From Chitinophaga ginsengisoli (GTDB lineage: Bacteria; Bacteroidota; Bacteroidia; Chitinophagales; Chitinophagaceae): a stretch of 44,532 nt of DNA. Of the stretch, positions 17,916 to 26,555 are shown in pieces. Numbering within the stretch: the first letter of the stretch is position 1; every line of letters starts with the position of its first letter. The position numbers were made by a program, and so were the translations under genes. The stretch lies in contig NZ_PYGK01000028.1 in assembly GCF_003014595.1 (NCBI RefSeq), positions 1 through 44,532 on the forward strand, in the 5' to 3' direction. The notes beneath the pieces were generated by a model. It was given only the letters and a program-made list of their open reading frames with translations. It did not search any database and was not told the origin of the DNA.

Positions 17916-17936
17916 CTTACTTTGTCAGCAAGTAAG
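17916..17936 (+). promoter_or_regulatory. Inverted repeat and -7-like box before the TPR gene
   Basis: CTTACT (17916-17921), 9 nt, AGTAAG (17931-17936). It overlaps TTACTTTG (17917-17924), which resembles a -7 box, with a TTTTG 17 nt upstream. It could be an operator for one of the two regulators encoded just before it. Confidence 0.35.
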
Positions 17937-17948
17937 ATTCCGTAACAT

Positions 17949-19784
17949 ATGAAACGTATCATCACATTATTTTTACTCCTTTACCTGATACCCTCCCCTT
18001 CCCGGGCACAACAAACCAATATGCTATGGGAGAAGGCCGCCCGCGCATTCTTCACCTTTGATATGAACGGTGCTGCCGCCATTCTCAGAGACATGCTACG
18101 TGACCCGCATACCAATGCGAGCGACAGCGCTAAAGTATACCGCACGCTGGCACTGCGCGACTGGCAATTCCAGCACAACTATGCGCTTGCCACCAAACGC
18201 CTTGACAGTGCACTGGCTATCCGGGCAAGCGGCAATGCTGCTCTTGTGGCGCTCAGCAACATCGCTGCGGAAGCGCAACGTTATGCTGTTTCGCTGGAAG
18301 CTGCAGAAAAGGCCTTACAGCTTGCCGCTACTCCGGCTGAACGTAGAGATGCTGCCATCGCCTATGCCAACACTGTTTACCTTTCTTCCAAAAGCAGTAC
18401 ACATCCCGATGTACACCAGTTAAACAAAGCAGGCCAGTTACTGATGGAAGTACTGCAACAGATGCCAGGGCATCCGCAGGCTGCAAAACTGCTGGTGGGA
18501 ACAGGTATCCTTCAAAAGGATGGCCGCTTACTGCTGAATGGCTGGAACGCTTATTTTCATTTTGTAACGGCAGACAGTGCCTATGCCTATCTGAAGGAAC
18601 CCGCAAAGGTATTAGCCTCAATATTGCCGTATTGGAAAGGCAATACGCTTTCTGCTACGGAGCGGAAACAGATAGCCCAGGCACTGGCAAGATCTGGCTT
18701 TTATGAGCATGCTGCATTACTGGCAATACCTTCACAGAAAGACATTCTCATTTATGCACGGTACCTGCAGGCATTAGGTACACTCACAGATAACTATTAT
18801 CGTCAGATAGCTGTGCATACTGCCAAGGACAGTCTGTTTGAACAACAGGTGATGGCACTATCTGCGGGGGTGCTGAAAGACCTCCATCTATCCGCAGGAA
18901 AAGATTCCCTCACCTATGAAAAGTTCCTGGAAGTGATGCAACCACGATTCGGGACGATGGGGTTCCTGGGCGTTACATCCAGTTTCCATGCAAAAGAAGT
19001 ATGCCTGGGACATATCGTCAATGTTACCCGTAAGGATGTATTGCAATACGGGTATAAGGCATCACTTACTTTTATTGAGATAGACCTGATGACCTCCAAT
19101 GGATTCATCAGCTGGTTTTCCAACAAAAGATTCGGCAACGGCGGCTGGTCTGTGAATGATACGATTTACAGGGTCAGGGAAGCGTACATGACGGAACCTG
19201 TGGAGGCATGGACGCTCATTACCGACAGTACGGTGCGCAAAGAGCAGTTATCCGTTTTTGAAAAGGCCATTGCCAACACCACATCTGACACTGCCACACT
19301 GCTTAACGGTATCAATATACGCTTACGGATTAATGCGATGGACAGCGTGTATGCTACCTTATACAATCAGGGATTACGCGGCAGCGAGCTGCAGTTACAG
19401 TTCATGAATGCCCTCGAAAGAAAACAGGAAGATGCTTCTATTTTCGCACATGAGGGCCGGCATAGTATTGACCAGATCTATTTTGCGAAAGACTTTGAAA
19501 AAGCGCCCAGCAGCGAACGGGAATACCGCGCCAAACTATCTGAAATTGCCTGTGCAGATTTTCCGCAATACATATTCGGTAAGCTTGTTGCCACCGTTGG
19601 TCCTTCAGGCCACGGTATGGCCAACAGGATGATACTGGAGAATGCCCTGACCTGGATGGGGCAACATCAACCAGAGATCAGCGGATATGATACAACACTG
19701 CCTGCCATAAAACAACTGCATCTCCTTTCCGCCAGCCAGATACAAACATGTTTCCGGGATGTCGATCCTTTGAGTAAACAGTAG
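17949..19784 (+). CDS. Secreted TPR protein with a C-terminal HEGRH motif (putative metalloprotease)
   Basis: A 611-residue exported protein; signal peptide MKRIITLFLLLYLIPSPSRA-Q. Residues about 25-290 are helical TPR-like repeats (for example FTFDMNGAAAILRDML and ALATKRLDSALAIR). The C-terminal half (300-611) is not a family I recognise. It contains FAHEGRHSIDQIY, so His501-Glu502-x-x-His505 has the zincin HExxH form. EREYRAKLSE follows (Glu525 or Glu532 could be a third ligand), then GPSGHGMANRM. A zinc peptidase of gluzincin type is an inference from this motif only. The gene follows the HxlR/AraC regulators and ends 6 bp from the convergent permease gene, with no terminator between them. 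Confidence 0.7.
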   Translation: MKRIITLFLLLYLIPSPSRAQQTNMLWEKAARAFFTFDMNGAAAILRDMLRDPHTNASDSAKVYRTLALRDWQFQHNYALATKRLDSALAIRASGNAALVALSNIAAEAQRYAVSLEAAEKALQLAATPAERRDAAIAYANTVYLSSKSSTHPDVHQLNKAGQLLMEVLQQMPGHPQAAKLLVGTGILQKDGRLLLNGWNAYFHFVTADSAYAYLKEPAKVLASILPYWKGNTLSATERKQIAQALARSGFYEHAALLAIPSQKDILIYARYLQALGTLTDNYYRQIAVHTAKDSLFEQQVMALSAGVLKDLHLSAGKDSLTYEKFLEVMQPRFGTMGFLGVTSSFHAKEVCLGHIVNVTRKDVLQYGYKASLTFIEIDLMTSNGFISWFSNKRFGNGGWSVNDTIYRVREAYMTEPVEAWTLITDSTVRKEQLSVFEKAIANTTSDTATLLNGINIRLRINAMDSVYATLYNQGLRGSELQLQFMNALERKQEDASIFAHEGRHSIDQIYFAKDFEKAPSSEREYRAKLSEIACADFPQYIFGKLVATVGPSGHGMANRMILENALTWMGQHQPEISGYDTTLPAIKQLHLLSASQIQTCFRDVDPLSKQ

Positions 19785-19790
19785 ATCACT

Positions 19791-22187
19791 CTACTCTGCT
19801 CTCAAACTCTTCACCGGATCAGCTACAGCTGCTTTCACTGCGTGGAAACTTACTGTTGCCAATGCAATAGCAGACACCAGGAAGGCGGCTGTAGCAAACA
19901 GCCACCAGTTGAGCGTAATACGGTATGGATAGTTCTCCAGCCATTTGTTACCCGCATACCATGCCACCGGCATCGCCAATACCAGGGAGATAATGACGAG
20001 CTTCAAAAAATCCTTCGATAAAATAGTGACCACCGAGGCCACAGAAGCACCCAGTACCTTGCGGATACCGATCTCTTTTGTTCTTCTCTCCGCAGATAAT
20101 ACGGAAAGACCAAACAAACCGATACAGGACACGAAGATCGTCAGCAAGGCGCTCAACAGGATAATCTGCTTCCACCTCGCTTCTGCTTCATACCGCTGCC
20201 GGTTCTCAACATCTTTAAATGTATACTCGTAGGGACTCAGCGGAAAGACCTGCTTAAATATCTTTTCTATGTGTGTCAATGCAGCAGTCTCACTATTTGA
20301 ATGTAATTTGATAAAAGTACTGCCGTATTGGTTAGCATGCTTCATCGTGAACAACTGCGGCCCTATCTTTTGCGCCATTCCGGCGTAGTGATAATCTTTG
20401 ACCACTCCTATGACTGTATATTTCTCCTGATTGTACCAGAAATTCACCTCCTGCCCTATCGCATTCTTCCAGCCTGCCTCCTTTACAAAGGCCTCATTCA
20501 CCATCACAGAATGTGTTGAGTCGGACGGAAATGCCTTTGAAAAATTACGGCCCTTAATGATAGGTACCTTCAACATAGGCAAATAGCTTTCATCGACTGT
20601 TTCATATACAAAGTCCATAGACGTTTCTCCGCTCACCTTTGCAGATGTAGTCCAGTCGCCACTACTCCTAAAAGAAACATCTGCTACTGCCGGACTTTTC
20701 ATCAATTCAGCCCTGATATGTTCCGTTTGCTCGTAAGGTATCCTGCTATGGCGGACCGTTACAAGATGTGTATCATCATAGCCCAGTTTCTCATTTGTCA
20801 GGTAACTGAACTGACTATAGATAGTGATAGTACCAATGATTAAAAAGGAGGCCAGTGTGAATTGCAAAACGATCAATCCTTTCTGCAGATAGTTCTTTCC
20901 GGATAAAGTAAAGCGGTTATACAACACGTTCACCGGATTGTAACCTGATAATATCAGCGAAGGATAAAAGCCAGCCAGCAGACTAGTGGCCAGAAACAAC
21001 AGGATGTATCCCATTACCAGTCTGCCATCAAATAAATATTGCAGTGCCAATGCCTTATTGGCCAGTTCATTGAAAACAGGTAATGACAACTTTACCATAA
21101 TCAGCGCCAGCAGGAAAGCAGCAAAACTGAGGATAAAAGATTCTCCCATAAACTGCATCATCAGTTGTCTCCTGTCTCCACCCACTACTTTGCGGATGCC
21201 GATTTCTTTTGCACGTTTCAACAAACGCGCTATCGTCAGATTTACAAAATTGATACAGGCTATCAACAGCACAAATAATGCGATACCAGAAAGAATGTAA
21301 GAGTAAAGAGGATCACTCGCATTCGTCAATCCATTGTCTGCCCGGTAATCACGACTAAGATGCAGATCTGGCAGGGATTGCAGGTGATATTCAACCGTAC
21401 CTAAAGGTCCATATTTTTCCGTTTGCCTTTTTAAGGCTTCAGCAGCATCCTTTGCATAAAATTGCCTGATCTTTTGCTCCACCTTTGCAGCATCTGTGCC
21501 GGGCTGCAATAAAATGAAAGTATTGAGAAAGAAGTTGAACCAGTTATCATCATTTGCCTCCTCAGCTGCAGAGGGTTTTATCGGCATTAAAACATTGAAC
21601 TTCAAAGAGGAATTCTGCGGACTTCTTTTCGCTACCCCTGTTACTGTATAGGGCTTAAACGCCTCATCCCCACTTTTCATCATAATGGTTTTACCCAGCG
21701 CATCAGTAGTGCTGAATTGTCTCTTTGCCATGTCTTCACTGATCACAATCCCATCGGGAGATGTCAGTGCTGTTGCCGGATTACCACTTAGCAGGGGAAA
21801 GGAAAAAACGGAAAAGAAAGCGGAGTCCACACGATGTACACTTTCTGCCTTAATAGCTGTACCCGTTTTTACATCCTGCATATCACTCTGCACACGTACA
21901 AAGGTTTTGATACCAGGAATATTTGCGGCAAAGCGCGGCCCCTGCAAATAACCGGTGTATCCACCCTTACCATCCATCTTTCCGTCTTTATCAAAGGTCT
22001 TTATACCAATACGGTAAATGCTGCTCAGGTTTTCGTGAAACCTGTCATAACTCACCTCATCCTTCACATATAAAATGATCAGCATCCCGCAGGCCAAACC
22101 TATGCTTAATCCGAGCACATTGATAACAGAATAGACCTTATTACGTAAGAGGTTCCTGATAGCGGTCTTAAGGTAGTTTTTGATCAT
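19791..22187 (-). CDS. MacB/FtsX-type ABC transporter permease
   Basis: A 798-residue inner-membrane protein with the same architecture as the gene at 13231: helix 1 near residues 18-42 (LRNKVYSVINVLGLSIGLAC), a periplasmic core, a first FtsX module with KEIGIRKVVGGDRRQLM near 330, a second periplasmic domain, a second FtsX module with KEIGIRKVLGASVASVV near 705, and the ending DPVKSLRAE. No ATPase gene is adjacent. It would work with an ATPase encoded elsewhere to drive efflux or envelope remodelling. An exact -7 box lies 29 nt upstream. It is clearly a paralogue of the other permease but diverged, so not a recent duplication. Confidence 0.9.
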   Translation of the reverse strand: MIKNYLKTAIRNLLRNKVYSVINVLGLSIGLACGMLIILYVKDEVSYDRFHENLSSIYRIGIKTFDKDGKMDGKGGYTGYLQGPRFAANIPGIKTFVRVQSDMQDVKTGTAIKAESVHRVDSAFFSVFSFPLLSGNPATALTSPDGIVISEDMAKRQFSTTDALGKTIMMKSGDEAFKPYTVTGVAKRSPQNSSLKFNVLMPIKPSAAEEANDDNWFNFFLNTFILLQPGTDAAKVEQKIRQFYAKDAAEALKRQTEKYGPLGTVEYHLQSLPDLHLSRDYRADNGLTNASDPLYSYILSGIALFVLLIACINFVNLTIARLLKRAKEIGIRKVVGGDRRQLMMQFMGESFILSFAAFLLALIMVKLSLPVFNELANKALALQYLFDGRLVMGYILLFLATSLLAGFYPSLILSGYNPVNVLYNRFTLSGKNYLQKGLIVLQFTLASFLIIGTITIYSQFSYLTNEKLGYDDTHLVTVRHSRIPYEQTEHIRAELMKSPAVADVSFRSSGDWTTSAKVSGETSMDFVYETVDESYLPMLKVPIIKGRNFSKAFPSDSTHSVMVNEAFVKEAGWKNAIGQEVNFWYNQEKYTVIGVVKDYHYAGMAQKIGPQLFTMKHANQYGSTFIKLHSNSETAALTHIEKIFKQVFPLSPYEYTFKDVENRQRYEAEARWKQIILLSALLTIFVSCIGLFGLSVLSAERRTKEIGIRKVLGASVASVVTILSKDFLKLVIISLVLAMPVAWYAGNKWLENYPYRITLNWWLFATAAFLVSAIALATVSFHAVKAAVADPVKSLRAE

Positions 22188-22215
22188 AGCGGATGGACTT
22201 ATTGTGCTAGCGGTA

Positions 22216-22223
22216 CAAAAATA
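22216..22223 (-). promoter_or_regulatory. -7 box of the second MacB-type permease
   Basis: On the minus strand TATTTTTG, an exact TAnnTTTG match. The nearest TTG is 27 nt upstream, longer than the usual spacing, so the -33 element is uncertain. Confidence 0.45.
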
Positions 22224-22378
22224 ATGACAGTTTCATTTACATATGATTATCAATCAGTTTCAGATAATCGGGCATAATGATATTGTCCGCTTTTGATACA
22301 CGGGTTGTCCGTTTTCAATAAGGTCATAAATCCCCTCCGGGAGACCGTTAAGCGATCTGCTGCTGATCACAAAAAAAA

Positions 22379-22412
22379 AGATGGCGTCTTTCCTGTAAGA
22401 AAAACGCCATCT
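22379..22412 (-). terminator. Terminator of the TonB-dependent receptor gene
   Basis: On the minus strand AGATGGCGT pairs with ACGCCATCT across a 16-nt loop and is followed by nine T residues. It is 21 nt past the receptor stop codon. Confidence 0.9.
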
Positions 22413-22432
22413 CTATCATCACAATCAGATCA

Positions 22433-25400
22433 TCAGAAAATATATCTTGCGCCTACCTGCAACTGCCATCTCGATATCAGGTCAGGACTGGTGGTAAATG
22501 TTTGTTTCTGTGAAGGATCGAATTGATAAATAGCTTTACCAGTGCCATCTTTACCTGCAAAACCGACTGGCTGATAATAACCGGTGGTACTTGCATATTT
22601 ACGCAATCCCCATTTGCTGCTGATCAGGTTACCGAGATTCACGACGTCGAGGCTTAACTGTATGGTGCTGGTCTTTTCTTTACCGCGGAAGTTAAAGTCC
22701 TGTAACACGCGCATATCTACCTGGCTAAACCAGGGCGTAGTACCAGCGTATTTCTGTGTAAACTGACCACGGTGTTTGCTCAGGTATTTATCCTGATTGA
22801 TGAATGCTTCCAGTGCAGCACCCTGTGCGGCAGCATCCTGGTTATGACCTTCCGCATCCAGCAGCGGTGAGAAGTTCATGTTCCTGATCTCTCCTGCTGT
22901 AGGCACGTACATCAGGTCATTAGCGGCAGAACCATCGTTGTTTAAGTCTCCGCCGTATACATAAGAGAAACGGTTACCACTTGTCCAGTTGCTGAAGAAT
23001 GATACAGTGGTGGCATACTTACCTTTACCATATTCAAACTTCTTGATACCGGCGAATGTGATACGGTGGGTATTACCATACAGTGAGTGAGAATTCACTG
23101 CCTTATTGGCGTTGCCGAGAACAGGGTTACGGTCAAATGCATCACCGGAGATCTCTGCGGAAATAGAGCTGGCGTCTTTTGCGATCAGGTAGTTATATCC
23201 CAGCATCAGGAAATATCCTTTACCAAAAGTCTGCTGTGCCTGGAAAGTACCGTTGAAAGAGTAACCTACTTTCACATTGGTGAATACATAGGTAGATGTA
23301 TTTCCTTTGTCAGACGCCTGGTAGATGGCACGGTTGTCGCCGGTACCGGAATTCAGTACACCTGTAGGTGTAGCCAGACCATAGTCGCGCACCATCATAG
23401 CGTTGATATCTTTTGAATAGGCGATATCGCCACTCAGCACTGTACCGATAGGCAGTTTATAATCCAGTCCGATGTTGGAGCGCCAGATCTGTGGCCATTT
23501 GAAGTTATGCGCTGTTACGTTGTAATAACCGGTAAATGGATTACCGATGGCATTACCTAACCATACAAAAGGAAAGCGACCGGTGAACAGCCCCGTACCA
23601 CCGCGCAATTGCAGGGTCTTATCACCTCTGATATCCCAGTTAAAACCTAAACGTGGAGACACCAGTACTTTACCGCTTGGCATGCGGGTGTTGTCTATCT
23701 GCTGACCAGGGCCATTTTTCACCGGGTTTCCGTTTTCATCGAACAGCTTCAGGTTGTCACTGTTAGGAACAGTAGGTGAACCGGTTACGAATGTACCGGC
23801 GAAAGTACCATCCTGATTAACGTTAGGACTGCTGTAACTGGCCTTGTCTGTAAAGTACAGGGCCTTGTCGAAACGTACGCCATAGGTTACCTTGAAATGA
23901 TCAGTTACACTGAACTCGTCCTGCAGATAAGCGGAGATCTGGCCTACAGTGAGGTAGTACCATGTCCACTGATCGGCCGCAACACGGTTCTTCGCATACG
24001 TTACATTGGCGTCGTATGTTCCTGCAGCTACGTTAGCCAGGAAGGTACTGATATCCACACCGGAGAATACAGTAAATCCAAAACCTGTCAGGTTAAAGGA
24101 GTTACCGAACTTGAACTGTTCATAGGATGCTCCAATGGTAAGGGTATGTTTGGGGAGGATGATATTGAAGTTGTCGGTCAACTGCAATGCATCCTGGTTG
24201 AGGCGGTTATTAATGGAGAAAGGCTCGTATCCTGCTACTATGTAAGGCACATTGTATTTCGTGATATTCAGTACAGGGAACGGCGATGAGAAAGGATCGC
24301 GTTTATCCCTGAATGTGGTGAACACTGCACGGAACTTGTTGGAGTAGGTGTCGTTGAAGTTAGACTTCAGCTCTAGTCCGAAGGAGTGCAGTTTGTTGAT
24401 CATCTTATACCCTGAGTTACGGAACTGCAGGGTGATGGCGTCCGGACCACGGCGGTTAATGGCGTTGGGGTGTGCGGTCTTTTCCTGCGAAGCATCCAAC
24501 CCGTTGTAGGTGAATGACAGGTTATGTTTACTGTTGATCACCCAGTCTATTTTCGCCAGCCATTTATAGTTCCTACGTTGCAGGTCAAAGTCCTGGTAAG
24601 GGCCGGTTACATAACCATAACGCTGGGCCAGTGCTGCGCTGACCGTATTCAGGTCTGATTCCAGTACGCGGGAGGTGGTTACATCCCCTGCATTACTGTT
24701 GTTCCTGGCCACATAGGCGCTGGCGCCATCTTTGCGTTGTTCCGTTTCAAAGTTGACGAAATAATACAGTTTATTCTTTTTGACAGCGCCGCCTAATGAG
24801 AAACCTCCCTGGAAGTGATCGAGTGTAGGCACTTTTAGTTTATGCCCATCCACTTTATCGCCCGAGATAGCGTCGTTGCGGTAAAAGCCATATACGGTAC
24901 CACCAAATTTATTGCTACCGCTTTTCGTAACGGTATTGATACCGGCGCCGGTAAATCCTGACTGCGTAACATCATAGGGCGCGATGTTGATCTGGATCTG
25001 ATCTATCGCATCCAATGAGATAGGCTGTGCGTTTGTTTGTCCGCCGGGAGCCGGTGCATCCAGTCCGAAGGGATTATTGAACACCGCTCCATCCAGTGAG
25101 AAGTTATTATACTGCCCATTCCTTCCTGCAAAGGAGATACCGTTGTAGGTAGGTGAAGCAGACGGTGTGATACGCAGGTAATCGTCCGCAGAGCGGGAGA
25201 TGGTCGGCAATTGCCGGATCTGCGTACTACTGATGTTGGTCGAAGCCCCCGTACGCTGGTCATTGAAAATGGTGGAGCGACCACTGATCACCACTTCATT
25301 GAGTTTACCGGCTTCTTCGACCAGGCGGAGGTCGAGGGCCGTGTTTTGTCCCAGGGTGAGATAGATACCGGTAGCCGTTTCCGTAGCATAACCGGTAAAC

Positions 25401-25663
25401 GAAACAGTCACCGTATAGGGGCCACCTACACGAAGGTTGGGTACAACGAAACTACCATCCGATTTAGTGACCAGTCCTTTGTTGATACCGGCATCGGTGA
25501 AGGCGACTCTGACGGTAGCACCGGGCAGGGGTTCCCCCTTCTGGTTTTTAACGATACCACTTAATGTTGCGGTAGTTACCTGGGCTTGAACATTAACACT
25601 AATAAGTAGAAAACAGGCAATGAATAAGCTCCCTAAAAGCTTAGTTAGACTTGGTTGATGCAT
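22433..25663 (-). CDS. TonB-dependent outer-membrane receptor (Oar-like)
   Basis: A 1076-residue outer-membrane protein from the chosen start. The start is ATG 25663 (MHQPSLTKLLGSLFIACF), because a normal signal peptide then follows with cleavage at VQA-Q28; the frame extends 30 codons further upstream, but that extension reads poorly. Residues about 29-115 are a carboxypeptidase-regulatory-like domain (LSGIVKNQKGEPLPGATV). Residues about 120-240 are the plug (NEVVISGRSTIF, then SLDAIDQIQINIAPYDVTQSG), and the rest is the beta-barrel ending in QVGARYIF with the usual terminal aromatic. The large Oar-like type is common in Bacteroidota. There is no SusD partner, so the substrate is not predictable. 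It could import oligomers or peptides. Confidence 0.9.
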   Translation of the reverse strand: MHQPSLTKLLGSLFIACFLLISVNVQAQVTTATLSGIVKNQKGEPLPGATVRVAFTDAGINKGLVTKSDGSFVVPNLRVGGPYTVTVSFTGYATETATGIYLTLGQNTALDLRLVEEAGKLNEVVISGRSTIFNDQRTGASTNISSTQIRQLPTISRSADDYLRITPSASPTYNGISFAGRNGQYNNFSLDGAVFNNPFGLDAPAPGGQTNAQPISLDAIDQIQINIAPYDVTQSGFTGAGINTVTKSGSNKFGGTVYGFYRNDAISGDKVDGHKLKVPTLDHFQGGFSLGGAVKKNKLYYFVNFETEQRKDGASAYVARNNSNAGDVTTSRVLESDLNTVSAALAQRYGYVTGPYQDFDLQRRNYKWLAKIDWVINSKHNLSFTYNGLDASQEKTAHPNAINRRGPDAITLQFRNSGYKMINKLHSFGLELKSNFNDTYSNKFRAVFTTFRDKRDPFSSPFPVLNITKYNVPYIVAGYEPFSINNRLNQDALQLTDNFNIILPKHTLTIGASYEQFKFGNSFNLTGFGFTVFSGVDISTFLANVAAGTYDANVTYAKNRVAADQWTWYYLTVGQISAYLQDEFSVTDHFKVTYGVRFDKALYFTDKASYSSPNVNQDGTFAGTFVTGSPTVPNSDNLKLFDENGNPVKNGPGQQIDNTRMPSGKVLVSPRLGFNWDIRGDKTLQLRGGTGLFTGRFPFVWLGNAIGNPFTGYYNVTAHNFKWPQIWRSNIGLDYKLPIGTVLSGDIAYSKDINAMMVRDYGLATPTGVLNSGTGDNRAIYQASDKGNTSTYVFTNVKVGYSFNGTFQAQQTFGKGYFLMLGYNYLIAKDASSISAEISGDAFDRNPVLGNANKAVNSHSLYGNTHRITFAGIKKFEYGKGKYATTVSFFSNWTSGNRFSYVYGGDLNNDGSAANDLMYVPTAGEIRNMNFSPLLDAEGHNQDAAAQGAALEAFINQDKYLSKHRGQFTQKYAGTTPWFSQVDMRVLQDFNFRGKEKTSTIQLSLDVVNLGNLISSKWGLRKYASTTGYYQPVGFAGKDGTGKAIYQFDPSQKQTFTTSPDLISRWQLQVGARYIF

Positions 25664-25909
25664 CTTGGTATAAATTGGGTAAGTAATTGCTACAATCCTT
25701 GAACATAAAAAAGCACACTTATCGTCCCCAACGCCACTATACAATTTACTCAAAAATCTGCGTATTTCCCGGGGTCATGCTGCAAAAATTTCACTTGGGA
25801 GGGTTTAAAAGTAACATATGTAAGTATATTTAAAGTGTAACGTGCAGTGGATTGGGAAGAAAGTGGGATGTGAGGGTTTGGGGAAGTGTTGCGCTATAGT
25901 GGAGGTTCG

Positions 25910-26026
25910 GTGGAGGTTATATCCTATAGGCTCTCTAGTCCTACATTACAGGCACTATTGTATAGCCGTGGCTATAGAAAGTGCCTGTAATGCTATAGTA
26001 ATGGGCCTATAGGATATAGCCTCCAC
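25910..26026. repeat. 117-nt stem-loop element with five CTATAG hexamers
   Basis: The outer arms 25910-25931 and 26005-26026 pair over 22 positions with a single G-U mismatch. The inner arms CATTACAGGCAC (25944-25955) and GTGCCTGTAATG (25981-25992) pair perfectly. The tip TATAGC-CGTG-GCTATA (25961-25976) forms a third helix. The palindromic hexamer CTATAG occurs at 25894, 25924, 25972, 25993 and 26007. It could be a MITE/REP-type element or a structured RNA. No coding capacity is seen. Confidence 0.85.
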
Positions 26027-26254
26027 TGGAACTTGAGGCTATCCTGAGCGAAGGGGTATAAACAATATGAGTTGTAGCAGGGCCGGTTTGACAATGGGAC
26101 TAAAATGGCATTTTCGGGCCCAATCGGGTCATGGGGCACATCAATATCGCTCACAAAGATTAACGGCCTGTATCGGGCTTAAAATGCTTATTTTTAACCA
26201 TCCGGGGATTCACTCCCATCACTCTCCCTTTTAATACCGATTCAAACAGGAATT

Positions 26255-26342
26255 AACGATGTTTCACCTATGTTCATCTTACGTTAATCTTACGTTCCGG
26301 AACGTAAGATTAACGTAAGATGAACATAGGTGAAACATCGTT
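26255..26342. repeat. Perfect 88-bp palindrome, no spacer
   Basis: The 44-bp arms 26255-26298 and 26299-26342 are exact reverse complements with the centre at TTCC|GGAA. Each arm contains two direct copies of CTTACGTT. It lies about 180 bp upstream of the efflux operon promoter. Confidence 0.97.
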
Positions 26343-26521
26343 TGTACGGGATTACATCGACGATTCATCGGCTTAAGAACAGCCATACGCGCATATCGCG
26401 ACTACCTCTGTTGGCGCCGGAAGAGGCTGTGTAAATATCAGCTGCATAGGTACCGCGTAAATAAACAGCCACTATTTAGATACGATACCCATCTATGGGT
26501 TATATTTTTTTATATAGTAGC

Positions 26522-26551
26522 TTGCTTAAACCGGCTTATGCCGTATTTTTG
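26522..26551 (+). promoter_or_regulatory. Consensus promoter of the metal-efflux operon
   Basis: TTG (26522-26524), 19 nt, then TATTTTTG (26544-26551), an exact consensus. It ends four nucleotides before the GTG at 26556, which fixes the start of the first gene and implies a leaderless transcript. Confidence 0.8.
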
Positions 26552-26555
26552 CCCT

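Larger units (their letters stand above)
25664..26521. other. Non-coding region with two large inverted repeats
   Basis: About 860 bp between the receptor start (minus) and the efflux promoter (plus). It has no open frame of the codon character seen in the neighbouring genes. It holds the 117-nt stem-loop at 25910-26026 and the 88-bp palindrome at 26255-26342. The stretch 26027-26254 between them shows no further structure that I can identify. No exact promoter for the receptor gene is visible. Confidence 0.7.

Noticed and set aside
22433..25753. TonB-dependent receptor starting at 25753
   Set aside because: The first 30 codons do not look like a signal peptide, while ATG 25663 is followed directly by one.
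26538..26555. ATG 26538 as start of the small efflux protein
   Set aside because: It lies between the -33 and -7 boxes of an exact consensus promoter, so it would not be transcribed.
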